A DNA stretch of 64,000 bases. It comes from Angiostrongylus vasorum (taxonomy: Eukaryota > Nematoda > Chromadorea > Rhabditida > Metastrongylidae). The stretch lies in NCBI GenBank assembly GCA_018806985.1, contig JADANN010000072.1, forward strand, positions 274,959-338,958, in the 5' to 3' direction. This document shows, in pieces, positions 10,946-21,735 of this stretch. Each line of letters begins with the position of its first letter. Position 1 is the stretch's first letter. Made by a program: the position numbers and the translations under genes. The notes beneath the pieces are model-generated. The model did no database searches. It was not told where the DNA came from and saw only the letters and a list, made by a program, of their open reading frames with translations.

Positions 10946-13934
10946 TTGTATTGTGTTTTTCTATGGAAGTAAATGTATGCTGTTTAACAACCTCGCGATT
11001 GCTGAACAAGAAAACGACGCATTCATATTCCAATGCCGAGGTTAACAGAAAGTCGATCCTGGGAACTGTTACAAGATGTACCAGCAAAATACTTTCGACT
11101 TGTGAAGGGAAGCGTTGTCACTAAGACAAAAAACTGTCTTAGCTAGACAGCAAATCAACTTTCTCCGCCGCTGTTCTCAACATCGAATCGTGCCAAGGTT
11201 TATAAAAAGAAAGCGACTTCACGAGATATGCGATCTACCAGAGGACAGCCAACAACTACGAGGCATCGAAATGGAACTACTTCGAGCTGCACTACGAAGC
11301 AAGCAGAACGAGATGTTTGCCACAATGAAGAAGTGTGCGACGAAGGAACATTTTTGTGCTTTGTATTTGGAGGATCGCCTTTGGACGAGAATAGTTGGTG
11401 GGTCAATATTGATATGCGATTTTATTAGGTCTAATGCCAAAATAAACTTACAACGAAAATTCGAAAATCTTTTAGGTAATTCACATGTCTCAGCTTCAAG
11501 AAAATTCTGCCGCAAACAAACTCTTCACGGTTCTGATAATAGTCAAAATAAGGTTGATAATGCACCAGTAAAATCTAGGGTCACCGTGATAGGGGGGCAT
11601 AACAATACCTGAGAGTGCGCGTTAGCTATTAGAATTGGGCCCAAGCTTTGCACCATCACAGCCCATTTCTAAAACGACCCTGCGTAGGATAGCATGTACC
11701 CTTTACGAGCTTCAAGATCGACTCCGCTATCAGGCCAAACAAGAAACATCAAATAGAGATAAAAATCAAGGGGCGGCGTCACTACCACCATCTCCTTTCC
11801 CTAAGACGTTTTTTTAGACAGCAGGACCCTAACGATGGAGTTGACATAAAATTCCGCATGTTTTTCGGACGGCGTTCTCAAGACCCTTAATCATTACCGC
11901 GATAGAAAGTTTATCTCTAACCTTACAGCCGCACAAAAATGTGGCATGCGAGAAATTAGAGAATTAATAAACTCAAAAACAATAAGATTGTCTGTTAGTG
12001 ATAAGGGGCGAGAGTTCGTAGTTATTCCTCGCCAGCTGGATGTTGAGATAACAGAGGAACATCTTAGTGATGCTACCCTCTATCGCCCATCCTCTGAAAA
12101 AGGAATACAAAAGTCAATACCGAAAGCTGAAACAATCAATGGGTCAGTGTGGCAAAGGCTGCAGGTTTAAAACCATCGGTTATTTCGCACTTTAAAAATC
12201 GATACACCAACATGTCCCGTCCTATACCTACTTATTAAAACACATAAGTTGGTATCACCTGATGATCTTGCGTCAACCAATCCGTCATCATTTAAGGTTA
12301 GACCCATCATCAGCTGTGTAGACGGGCCAACGGATAGAATAACCTGGTTTTTAAGCCTAATACTTACCCAGTTGCTTAACCATATTCCAGCTCACCTCAC
12401 AGACACCCAAATGTTCCTAGAACGTCTACGTAACGCGTCTCCTAATAACGCGTACGTGATGGAGTCGTTCGACGTTACTGCGTTGTACACCAACGTATCG
12501 AATGACTCCGCAATGCAAGCCATCTTCGAACTTCTTGTTAAACATGAAGGAAGAATAAATATGCATGGCTTGTCCATTCAGCAGCTAATGGCTCTCTAAA
12601 GGAGTGCCTAAACTGCTCGATTTTCAGATGGTCTGGGAAATATTTCGCGCAAATAAGGGGGTTGGCTATGGGACAGCGACTGGCACCAAGCCTTGCCATT
12701 GTGTTTATGTCTAAGATAGAAGCCCCTGCTCTCGATCTCCGGCCACTACTCTACTGCAGATATGTAGATGATTGTTTTGTCATCTTCTCTACGCAGGAGG
12801 AGATGGACAAATGCTTTGAATTATTGAACGAGCAGTCTGAGTACATTAAGTTCACCCGGGAGAAACCGAGAAAAGACTGGCTTCCGTTTTTAAACGTCCA
12901 AATAAACTTATCAAGTAGCGGTTACCTGACAAAGTGGTACCGAAAGCCAAGTAACAAGAACATCCTCGTTCACTTTCCTTTCTTCCCACCCTTCACACAC
13001 AAAGAGGGCGCTTGTGAGAAACATGTTTCGAACAGCCACCTCTGTGTGCACAACCAGGGAACTAAAGGAAGAATCGCGCGACTTGGCTCGGCAAATAGCC
13101 ATCTCCAATGGCTACGAAATAGTAACCCCACGAGATTAGTTTAGAAGGAGAGCGACACGCCCAAGCGAAACACTTGGCCAAAAGAAAGTCCCGTTTATGC
13201 TGCCCTTTATTAGCGATGAAGTAAGCGTAGCGATTAAACGATGCTTAAGAAGGGCAGGTCTAGAGGAATCGGTAGCGATAGTTGAAATACCACCGGCTAC
13301 TCTACGTCGTCAGTTAGTTCGTAACCGCCTGTATGACCGTCTATGCGAAACAACAAATTGCGTAATCTGCCCTTACGGCAGGGGACGGTGATTGCATGAG
13401 TTCAGGCACGATATACCTGATCTCTTGTAATAATTGCGGAGATGAAATATATTGGCAAAACGGGCAGGCCTTTGTGTATCCGTATAAAAAGAACACCTAG
13501 ATGGCAAACGAAAACTAAGACAAAGTACCCCACTAGGCACGCATAGGATACAAAAGCACAGCGGGGACGATTTTTGAAGTAAAAGTCAATATCCTTGCGC
13601 AGGAGACTAGAACACCAGCGCGAAAACTTCTTGAGGCTTTTTGGATAAATGCCAAAAACCCTACAATGAATAGCAGGGATGAATGCCCAGAGGTCATACG
13701 CGACCTGACCCCGTATGTTCGCATCAATTTCTGATGTGGGATGGTGCAGTCATCAACTTTATGCGACTATAATCAACTGTTCTAATCTTCCTCATTGGGA
13801 AGGCACGTAAAAAAGCGGTGAGTTTTTTCGAGAAGCTGTTGACCATGTAATTACCATAGAGTTTTTCGTCTTTTTGTAAGTGTCATTGAAGCGTTTGGCC
13901 TAGTAAATTGTTTGTCAGTATACCCTTCCAGGCT

Positions 13935-13975
13935 CTGAAGAAGGCGATACTGCCGAAACGTCAGCTACTGTTGTA
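13935..13975 (+). ncRNA. Hammerhead-like motif, 3' terminal repeat of PLE copy 2
   Basis: CTGAAGA (13935-13941), one A, stem II GGC/GCC (13943-13945 with 13952-13954), GAA, then helix III from ACGTCAG (13958-13964) with CTGTTGT (13968-13974), and A at 13975. This gives a GUA cleavage triplet of the NUH type required by hammerheads. Departures: an extra A before stem II, a U-U mismatch in helix III, and no convincing helix I. PLEs are known to carry hammerhead ribozymes in their terminal repeats. Activity here is inferred. Confidence 0.5.
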
Positions 13976-14115
13976 TTGTATTGTGTTTTTCTATGGAAGT
14001 AAATGTATGCTGTTTAACAACCTCGCGATTGCTGAACAAGAAAACGACGCATTCACATCCCAATGCCGAGATTAATAGAAAGTCGATCCTGGGAACTGTT
14101 ACAAGAGTTCCTTGA

Positions 14116-14920
14116 CTTCTGACACTCTTCAATTCGGTTGAAAACATTTCTTTGGAGCGTTTAGTTGCCAGTTCTTTCATAGGTTGTCGCGAAACAGTCT
14201 CAACTAGGAATGTCCTCTTTGAAGGAACTTGAAAGGAAGTGGGGAGCTTCCTACAGTCAACAACGATCGAAATCCTACTTTTTTCAGCGAGTTTGTAATT
14301 CAGAAAGAGAGTTGCCAGATGCTCTCAATTACTTTTCCTAAATATAGTTTCTAAATGAAAAATACTATGAGAAAAAGTTTTTGATCAGAAAGAGCATACC
14401 TAGTTATTTAAATGATCAACCGAGTGGAAATAACTGTTGTGTGCAAATTTCAAAAGCCGGCGTTGATGCTGTACGACGTGGGATATCTATGGTATTCAAC
14501 GCCGTGACATCAACAGACAAAAAGTGCCGAATGTGGCTGAACATGGCGAATGACGATTCAATCTAATCACGAGATTTTCTTATGAAACACTAAAAAATGC
14601 GATATTTAATCCGACACATCTCTTTACACTTTAATGCATTCATACTTTTTAGACAGGCAGTAATCGACTGTGTAGATCTCGCAATGAGAAATTGAGATAC
14701 CATTTTTTATTTTAAAGCAATTTTGATGGATTTCTCTATGTTGCCTTCAACATGCAAAAAAACCATTGAAGACATTACGTTTACACATTGATCGGTGATG
14801 TATTTCTTCATAATAGCTAAGAGAATATTACAGCTGCAGTGAACAGCTAGAGATTTCTTTCATCGTCGGAGATACTCAAATTCACAAGATGAGGACGTTG
14901 TCATCTGGACGCGCAAATAC
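14116..14920. other. No gene recognised
   Basis: This lies between PLE copy 2 and the SINE-B cluster. An open frame at 14381-14566 has no recognisable domain or splice sites. Confidence 0.5.
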
Positions 14921-15440
14921 AAGTGCCTGGAATCTACACTTTGCAAAACTCTGGACCACGGGTGTCTACCGTGAGGAACGAACGCGCTATTGCCCTTTCC
15001 GGGAGCTAACGCGTTCGCCACCACACCAGGCAGGTCATTCGTTTTGCATGTATCTCAGCTAGTTCTATCGATCGCTCCCCACCGCAGACACCTGCGTCCG
15101 GAGTTTTACAGATAGCATCATTATGGTTGTATCACATGAATATGAATATGTTTCACCCTGCCATGAAAAATTGTAATAGAGCGATAAATAAAAGGCCAAA
15201 ATTGTGATTTCGACTACAGCCTCAGCTTAAGTGGGTTCATTGTCGATTTGGGCTCGCCAGAGCAAACTCGTTGAAGGGTAATTGCTGATGGCAGTGATCG
15301 ATAGAACTAGCTGATAGACAGGCGAAAGGAAGGGTCCGCATGGAGTGCTGGTGAACGCGTTATCCCCCTGAAAAAGTAAAAGCGCGTTCGTTCCCCATCA
15401 CAGACACCTGCAGTCCGGAGTTTTGCAAATATCTCAGCAT
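14920..15440. repeat. SINE-B inverted pair
   Basis: 14920-15080 is the - orientation unit, containing TTTGCAAAACTCTGGACC and AACGCGTTCGCCACCACACC. 15085-15140 and 15195-15440 are + orientation (GGTGAACGCGTTA, GCGTTCGTTCCCC, GTCCGGAGTTTTGC). The reverse-palindromic layout recurs at 17.7, 34.2, 43 and 55 kb. Confidence 0.65.
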
Positions 15441-15735
15441 AAAAAGCTAAAGCCCTTAGGCGTTGATCAATCCTTGAGGGATGCGGCATGCATTCGACTT
15501 CATTAAGCATCGTTGGAAAGTGATTGAATCCACATCTGGCATTTACAATGACTCGTGGCGGGCTACCGATGTATCGAGCCAGTGCTGCTATCTTGCCCGA
15601 CAAGTATGGCACCAATTTACCGACCCCGGGGGTGATGGAAGGCTTGCTGGGCCGTTGGTGCGCGGATTCATTCCACCTGTGTATCGCAGTGGCGCCTCCA
15701 ACCACTGCGCCACACGCGCCCTATCTCAACATTAT
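15440..15735 (-). repeat. SINE-A copy
   Basis: Full-length - strand copy. Its reverse strand starts with the tRNA-like head near 15720 (GGCGCAGTGGTTGGAGGCGCC, then GGAATGAATCC as a degenerate B box). It runs to the family end, which on the + strand reads GGCGTTGATCAATCC at about 15458. Confidence 0.65.
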
Positions 15736-15739
15736 TAAG

Positions 15740-16585
15740 AAGCAAATTTAAAAAACTTAACAATCTAAGCTTTCTCCCGAAGAAAAATCTATTCGCGAAA
15801 TAAAAAAAACACCTTTGCTCTGCTTAAGGGTTGAGGACTTCAATGGTGAATACCTGAGACTACTCTTGTACGGAAACCTCTGAGTTTCCCCCTAAAAGTT
15901 CTGCCCAAGGAAAGCGAGTCAATTTAGAACTGTATTGAATCCTGCATGTAAAGATGGATAATTTAGCCACTGACAATGAATAAATTAAGAAGTTAAAGAA
16001 CAGGCGTTAGAGTGTCGGTGTTTAACGATATTTACGCTTCGGTGTTGTTCGAAATCATCATTTACTCTACTGAAATCCGGACACCAGACTCGTTTATATC
16101 CCGACAATGATGTTGGACAAGGCGCTGGATATTCGATTCTTTTATCAGTTCGGGAAAAAAAGGTCGACAATACAGTATTTGAAATATCACAAAACTATAG
16201 GCAGAACACGTATAAAAGAGAGTTATTCAAGCGGAAAACCATCCGATGATGATGGACACCATCGTCGCTTCTCATCCTCGTTGCGATATGTTAAACAGTG
16301 TTTCAAGGTGACAACAATACTTTATCACTAAATCAAATAATTTCATTGAATCGTTTCAGAAATTCCAATTCACAGGTCACATCGTTAATGTACTACAGGT
16401 TGCTGTCTTTCTTTCGTCGCATTTGATCATCCCTACTTACTTCCACACACTGAATACTCATGTAATTTTCAGATACGCCAGAGAGTTGCAGCACAAAAGA
16501 AGAAATGGAGAACAACATGAGAACTAGATTTTTAGCCACACAAAACTTCTTGAGGCTTTTTCGCCTATCAGTCAATACTGTACTG
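15740..16585. other. No gene recognised
   Basis: AT-rich. Apart from a short match to the PLE tail (AAACTTCTTGAGGCTTTTT at about 16540) I saw nothing attributable. Confidence 0.5.
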
Positions 16586-16589
16586 GAGA

Positions 16590-17600
16590 TCGATTAACAC
16601 GAACATATAGGCGCTCATATGCAGACGTTCCCTATCCAGGCGCCAACTCGCAAGTGGAACAGAGAGAATGGCAAACCACCCTCAGCCATTATCTCCCTAC
16701 AACTTGTAATATGAGCCTTCTGATGACAAAAATTTCTTCACACGACAACAAGCTCATCACTGCTCAGTAGAAAGTACTTCTTCCTTCAGTCGTACCACTG
16801 TAAGCTAGACGAAACTGCCTTCAGCTCTTCCCGGATGTGTCAAAAATCTCAGCTATCCTAACTTCAAATATGATGGACCAACAATGGCACGTACATGCTC
16901 ACACTCACACAACGACTTTCCAACGTTGTCCAGCGACACGATTTCCACAGGAATGTATTCAAAGTGTGTAGGCTGTAAACGACCTGACTTAGTTTTTTTC
17001 TGAAATTTCAAAAAAGTGTGAAGAATTTTCTAAGACGACTGTTTTTCAAATGTTTTTTATGCATTTCACATCAGTGCACTAATATCTTTTCAAGCCATAG
17101 AGAGAAACTATGAGCAACTGAGCAGACGCAGTGCATTTCACAATAGACCTGCTATCTATGTACTTTTAGGTTATGATGAAATGGTGGAACATAGCAATAA
17201 ATGGCCATTCTATTGCAATTTACTCCCAGATATTGGAAAAAAATGCTATTCATATTAATGCCCTAAATGAGATTTTCGGATGGCAAATGGCCCAACAACA
17301 AAACTTTGATGCGCATTTAGCATTTGCAATGCTATCAGTACAATTTTAGGAGCATTTTTAGGAGCTTACGAACATGTCGCAACACGCCTTATTTGTTTGT
17401 GCATATGGACCTCCGCAAGCTATCCAGTCAACTGGCTTTTCGACGTCGCTTCATTTCTTTGAAACTTCAGGCACGTCAGTGTTGGCGTTCCGATCTACAT
17501 GAATGGCACACCATTTGGTGCATGCAATAAGAGTTGCGTCTGGTGCAATGTCTGCAGCAATACAAATGCGATCTGAGTTATATTGCTGATAAGTACATTT
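16590..17600. repeat. Family G, copy 1 (diverged duplicated segment)
   Basis: Several blocks match 22830-24010 in the same order. GGCGCTCA-ATGCA and CAAGTGGAACAGAGAGAA at 16610-16670 match 22858-22920. CCCGGATGTGTCA at about 16830 matches 23087. GGCACACCATTTGGTGCAT at about 17505 matches 23928. The blocks between have drifted. There is no protein family match on either strand. Confidence 0.4.
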
Positions 17601-17694
17601 GAAAATCTGCTCTGTTATCCAACACTCTCGTTGTTCGCAGTATTAATTTATTATTTAAAACCTATTACCACTTTTCGTGGCAAGGGTTTATGTG

Positions 17695-18035
17695 AAATAC
17701 AACCACTATGACGCCGAGATATTTGTAAAACTTGGAACCGAGTCCAGATTCAAAACCGTGATTACCCTTTCCGGAAGCTTACGTGTCACCCACTGCACCA
17801 TTGAGGCCCTTGCTTTGCCTCTTTCTCGGCTTTAGTGGGTTGAATGCCGATCTGTGCTCCCCAGATCATTCCCCCTTGACAGGGTGGCAGCGCTAGGGTA
17901 GGGAAGTGGCTGAGAGAAATGCAAAGCAAGAGCCTCAGTTAGTGCAATGGATAACAGTTGAGCACTCGGAAAGGTTAACTTGAGTCCGGGCTGGGGTCTA
18001 CGTTTTACAAATGTCTCAGAATCATAGTGGTTTTA
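17695..18035. repeat. SINE-B variant, head-to-head inverted pair
   Basis: The left arm (17703-17860) and right arm (17905-18035) are reverse complements around AGGCCCTTGCTTTGCCTC / GCAAAGCAAGAGCCTC. The outer ends read as the family tail, TTTGTAAAAC and GTTTTACAAATGTCTCAG. Confidence 0.6.
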
Positions 18036-18269
18036 TTCTACTCTCGTTTATTTTTTTGATCTGAAGAGACAACTCACAGCTGTAGCACGAGGAATATCAG
18101 CATAATGCTTTCAAAAGCATCTCCGCCACAAATATCTTGTTGCCGTCTTCTTCGTTTTCATTGAAAAATGTTAAATCACAGGATTGGATAAGGTTAAACA
18201 AAAATCAAGCAAAAATATCAACAACATGAACAAAGTGGGAATATCTGCAAAATGTCGTTTTAATAATGT

Positions 18270-18375
18270 TATAAATAGAATAAAAAATACAAGGATGCTG
18301 AGATATGAGCAAAACTCAGAACCTCGGTTGGACTTCGAAGCCGCGGTTAACTTTGTCAGGGGCCTCAAAGAACGA
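18270..18375 (-). repeat. SINE-B variant fragment
   Basis: GATGCTGAGATATGAGCAAAAC followed by GAACCTCGGTTGG matches the 54.55-kb copy and the general SINE-B tail. The surrounding lysine-rich open frame (18184-18420) is therefore not called as a gene. Confidence 0.45.
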
Positions 18376-18639
18376 AAAGAATGGGATAAAAAAGAGAAGA
18401 GGAGAAAAGAAAAAAGTTGAAAAAAAGGAAACAGTGGACAGTAATGCTATGTGCGCAAACAAAGAAATAAAGCGGTGATATAAGACGTTCATAGAGAACG
18501 ATTACGAACCAACAAAACTTGAACAAAAAAGGTGGAAAGAGGTCACTGAAAACGATTTTTTTCTAAGGCTTTGGAGAAGAAGTTTTACACAGTTCATACC
18601 TAGCCGCGCTTATTTTTTAGTGAAATATCATTCTTTCAA

Positions 18640-19015
18640 TTTTATATGACCCGTGTTCACGTCTACTGTACGAATGCCATCACGTCTCACATTCATTTCG
18701 TTTCCTCGCATCCATCATCTACAAAGATTATCCAACTTTTAGGTGTGGCTTCGGCTGCTGCTCGAGGATTTTTCGTTTTAATTTAGATGTCGTAGAATGC
18801 TGGTGGAGTCGATTCTCCCTAAAGTCTTGAGATAGCTGAGATGAAGCGCTCCCAATTAGATTGCAGGGAATGATTTTTTTTACGGACAAGTTTTATCTGG
18901 TACCAATCTCCGGACACCCAGAGGGACGAAAGGTTTGGTGAGCTCGAAGCTGGATCGAACCAGCATCGTGCTCATGATGGTCGACATCACTACCACTGTG
19001 AGATCCGCCCCCGAA
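18640..19015 (-). repeat. SINE-E copy with clear tRNA-like head
   Basis: The body matches 900-1310 and 29100-29500. On the - strand the right end reads CACAGTGGTAGTGATG, then GATGCTGGTTCGATCCAGC about 30 bases later. These are a good A box and B box pair, marking this as a tRNA-derived SINE read from right to left. Confidence 0.6.
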
Positions 19016-19079
19016 AATACTAAATAGCTTTCAAAATCTTATTTATTTTAGAGATCTTAAGACGCTTATTGACAAAGCT

Positions 19080-19445
19080 GCTTGGTTCCTAAGATCGATT
19101 TTTTTATTCACCTCGGCATTGGATTATAAATCTGTTGTTCTCTTTTTTTTACAACAATCGCAAGGTTGTTATTCAGCACACGTTTAATTCCTCACAAATA
19201 TAACACATACAACACAACGGTACCTGACGTTTCGGCAGTATCGCCTTCTTCAGAACCTGGAAGGCTACACTAACATGTAATTTACTAGGTCGCTTCAACA
19301 ACGCAAATAGAACGACGAAAATCTGAACAATAATTACACGATCATCGGCTTCTCGAAAAACTCACCGTTTTTACCTGTTTTCCATCAAGGAAGAACAGTC
19401 GCTTCGAGTCGCATATGGTTGATTACTGTACCACCCCACATCGAA
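19080..19445 (-). mobile_element. PLE 3'-tail fragment
   Basis: CACCTCGGCATTGGATTATAA, the GTTGTTATTCAGCA block, the stem-loop module (19220-19255) and the TTTACTAGG and CACCCCACATC blocks follow the order of the PLE tails at 2.4 and 10.0 kb, with more divergence. In its hammerhead-like module the position before the presumed cleavage site is G, which would not be cleavable. Confidence 0.65.
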
Positions 19446-19449
19446 AACC

Positions 19450-19803
19450 AGTTCTGAGATCCAAGATCCCAAATCGTTCGTTTCCCACCGCAGACATCTG
19501 CGGTCCGGAGTTCTACAAATATCTCAGCATCACTGAAGTTATATTTCGCGGTATACCCTGTCATTAGAAAAGAGTAAGCAGTAAATAATAAGTTCAAATT
19601 GTGATTGCAACTACAGCCTCAGTTTAACTGGGTTCGTTGCCGATTTGGGCTCCCCAGATCATTCCCGCTGACGGATGATTGCTGATTGCAAAAGATCGAT
19701 AGAGCTAGCTGAGAGACAGGCGAAACGAAGGACCCGCACGGTGTGGTGGTGAACGCGTTAGTCCCCCGGAAAGGACAATAGCGCGTTCGTTCCCCCACCG
19801 CAG
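19450..19803 (+). repeat. SINE-B tail and head in tandem
   Basis: 19478-19600 is the tail of one + unit (CATCTGCGGTCCGGAG...AATAATAAGTT). It runs directly into the head of the next (ACTACAGCCTCAG, then GGTGGTGAACGCGTTAG and GCGCGTTCGTTCCC). That second unit stops abruptly at CCACCGCAGAC, where tRNA-Ser sequence begins. Its missing tail is found at 20063-20110. Confidence 0.6.
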
Positions 19804-19870
19804 ACTAGGTTCGAATCCTGCTAGCTGCGAATGTTTTGCAGCACTGCTCGCGATTCGTACTATCTATTGT
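19803..19870 (+). pseudogene. 3' fragment of tRNA-Ser with flank
   Basis: GGTTCGAATCCTGCTAGCTGCG is the T arm and acceptor end of a tRNA-Ser. It is followed by a 3' flank (TTTTGCAGCACTGCTCG...TCGTACTATCT) that is repeated after the full tRNA at 20011-20046. The 5' two thirds are missing. It keeps the standard GGTTCGAATCC that the fuller copy has lost. Confidence 0.6.
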
Positions 19871-19928
19871 GTACAGAACATTTCAACACCTAGTATTCTC
19901 CAGAGGCGACAGGGTTGAAAGGAACAGT

Positions 19929-20010
19929 GCGGCGATGTCCGAGTGGTTAAGGAGATTGACTAGAAATCAATTGGGCTCTGCCTGCGTAGATTCGAATCCT
20001 GCTCGCCGCG
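19929..20010 (+). tRNA. tRNA-Ser(AGA), possibly a pseudogene
   Basis: The cloverleaf folds well: acceptor GCGGCGA/TCGCCGC, an anticodon stem ATTGA/TCAAT enclosing CTAGAAA with anticodon AGA at 19962-19964, and the long variable arm typical of tRNA-Ser. The length is 82 bases without CCA. The T stem is flawed. The first base before TTCGAAT is A instead of G, giving an A-C mismatch where a G-C pair is nearly universal and weakening the B box. The gene may therefore be inactive. It sits inside a SINE-B copy, with a partial sister 60 bases upstream. Confidence 0.75.
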
Positions 20011-20062
20011 GATCTTTTGCAGCACTGCTCGGGATTCGTACTATCTACATGTGTACCAGATA

Positions 20063-20110
20063 TCTGCGGTCCGGAGTTTTGCAATTATCTCTGCATCATC
20101 AAAGTATGAT
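20063..20110 (+). repeat. SINE-B tail resuming after tRNA block
   Basis: ATCTGCGGTCCGGAGTTTTGC...CTCTGCATCATC continues the SINE-B unit that broke off at 19803. This shows that the tRNA-Ser block of about 255 bp interrupts it. Confidence 0.55.
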
Positions 20111-20169
20111 AGTTAAGAAAAACCCTATCCCTTCATACACTGTTCTTGGGCGGGATGACCGGGCGCAAC

Positions 20170-20415
20170 GTCGTCAAAAGCACTCGGCGTTGATCAATCC
20201 CTGAAGATGCGCCATGCATTCGACTTCATTAGGCATTGCTAGAAGGGATTGGATGCACATCTGGTCAATACAACGACTTCTGATGGCCTACCTATGGATC
20301 GAGTCAGTGCTGTTATCCTTCCAGACGCGATTGGTAACATTTTCCTGACCGCAAACGAAACCAATGTATGTAGTAGGTCACCTCTAACCACTGCTCCACA
20401 CGCGCCGTTTTTTCA
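20170..20415 (-). repeat. SINE-A copy, diverged
   Basis: TCGGCGTTGATCAATCC, GCATTCGACTTCATTAGGC and CACTGCTCCACACGCGCC mark a - strand copy with a damaged middle. Confidence 0.55.
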
Positions 20416-20794
20416 GGGCAGACGGCCGAACATTGTAGTCACAAATATTCAGAGGACACGTCTTCACACTAAGTAGTTTTTGAGCTGCCACAAATAACAT
20501 TTTTAGCCATTCGATGTAAATCCTTTGCAGAGATCTTCTACAGTCGGAATTTGTCACCAGACGACGTCTTAAATGTGCTGCAGTGGATTCAAGCTCCAGT
20601 CTCCTTCTCCATTTGAGCAAGACCTTATTGATAATGGAAATGCGCTACAAATTTCTTGCTTCAGACACTGGGACAGGTTCGGCACACCTTTTAAGTCCTT
20701 CGAAAAGTGACTTATAGACTTCAGTGGGGTTTTCTTTTGCTGCAACTATGAGGCCCATATGAGGAAAATATTTTATTGGGAAGCAATAATGTTC

Positions 20795-20930
20795 TACAAG
20801 AAATGGCTGAGAGAAAGGCGAAGCAAGGGCTTCAATGGTGGAGTGGGTAACGCGTCAGCCAGCGGAAAGGGTGGTAGCAGGTTCGAATCTGGCCCGTGAT
20901 CTAAGTTTTGCAAATACCTCAGCTCTATTT
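20795..20930 (+). repeat. SINE-B variant with good pol III boxes
   Basis: GGTGGAGTGGGTAACGCG serves as an A box and AGCAGGTTCGAATCTGG as a B box. GTTTTGCAAATACCTCAG follows. This copy shows best that the SINE-B head is tRNA-like. Confidence 0.55.
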
Positions 20931-20934
20931 TTTG

Positions 20935-21185
20935 TTTAATTTCTTACGTTATTGGGCTAACACGAGGTTGCTAAAAAAAATCTTTATTCTGTTAACGTTT
21001 CGGAGCCTTCATCTTCTTCAGAACCGCACTGATCCGAGTCAATGGTCCACAGCCAGTCGTTGTCACGATGTGGTGTTCGTTGTCGCACCGAGTCGCATTA
21101 TTTAGAAGGAGCACCGCTCAGATGAGGAACTGCACGCGGCGGTGCCCAGATGTTGATCTATTGCCTTATTCAACACGATCTGCGT
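20935..21185 (-). repeat. Family F copy with hammerhead-like core
   Basis: On the - strand this carries TTCTGAAGAAGATGAAGGCTCCGAAACGTTAAC and a tail complementary to the family ending ATCAACCTCG(T)GTTAGCCCAATAA. Matching units lie at 25.5 and 28.6 kb. Confidence 0.45.
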
Positions 21186-21379
21186 TTTGGCTGGCATTAC
21201 CTACTGTAGCAGTCAGTACTTTATTTGCTGTCAAGTAGCGTGGCAATATCTTAAAATATCCTCTTCATTAAGGATACTGAGACTACTCCAGTGAGAATAT
21301 CCTTGTCGTACACAACTTGTCTTTCTTTTTTTCTTTGTCTGTTTTCCCTGTCCTGTCCTGATCTCTCTAACTGTGTAAT

Positions 21380-21735
21380 TGTCTAATCGCCCGCCGTCGC
21401 AGGCGGCAGCGTGCAGTGTGCGGATCACGGAGGCTAGAGTTTTTGTTTGTTGAGCCATTGTGGTACCACATTTTCTCGAGATCAGACTAGCCGATGCTTT
21501 TCTCAACTGCCCAGGCAATCGCCGGCTTTTGTGGGCTAGATGGAGATTTATAATCCCGCGCCAAATTTGATAACACGACAATGATTCCTGGCTTTGGCTT
21601 ACTATTCACTAGACTTCCGTATGGAAACGACGGCCTCCTTCTCAACTTGTGATATCATGCTAGGGCATGAAACCCCGCCATACGTCGCAGACCTCCCAGC
21701 GAGCCTCCCAGTCACGAAGAGGCAGTAAACCCTTT
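21380..21735 (-). repeat. Old SINE-C copy
   Basis: Blocks TTGAGCCATTGTGGTACC, CTAGATGGAGATTTATAAT and AGACCTCCCAGCGA follow the order of the 57.5-kb copy but with heavy divergence. Confidence 0.5.

Larger units (their letters stand above)
10016..14103 (+). mobile_element. Penelope-like element copy 2 (composite, TSD-flanked)
   Basis: The insert has three parts. 10016-10440 is an inverted 3' tail. 10440-11100 is a + strand terminal-repeat segment that is visibly more diverged. 11100-14103 is a nearly complete + strand element. The protein parts run in order: an N-terminal region (11115-11612), the RT entry (SVSDKGREFVV, near 12000), RPIISCVDGP and SFDVTALYTNV (12300-12500), YVDD (about 12763), and the GIY-YIG endonuclease (13197-13490). 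At least four frameshifts or stops break it (near 11612, 12170, 12600 and 13390). AGAGTTCCTTGA at 10004-10015 is repeated at 14104-14115, a 12-bp target-site duplication. The nucleotide match to copy 1 is very close, so both are fairly recent. Confidence 0.9.

Noticed and set aside
11200..11515. Reverse-strand open frames inside PLE copy 2
   Set aside because: They are shadows of the + strand PLE N-terminal coding region.
18184..18420. Lysine-rich + strand open frame
   Set aside because: It is A-rich low-complexity sequence overlapping a SINE-B fragment, without splice sites.
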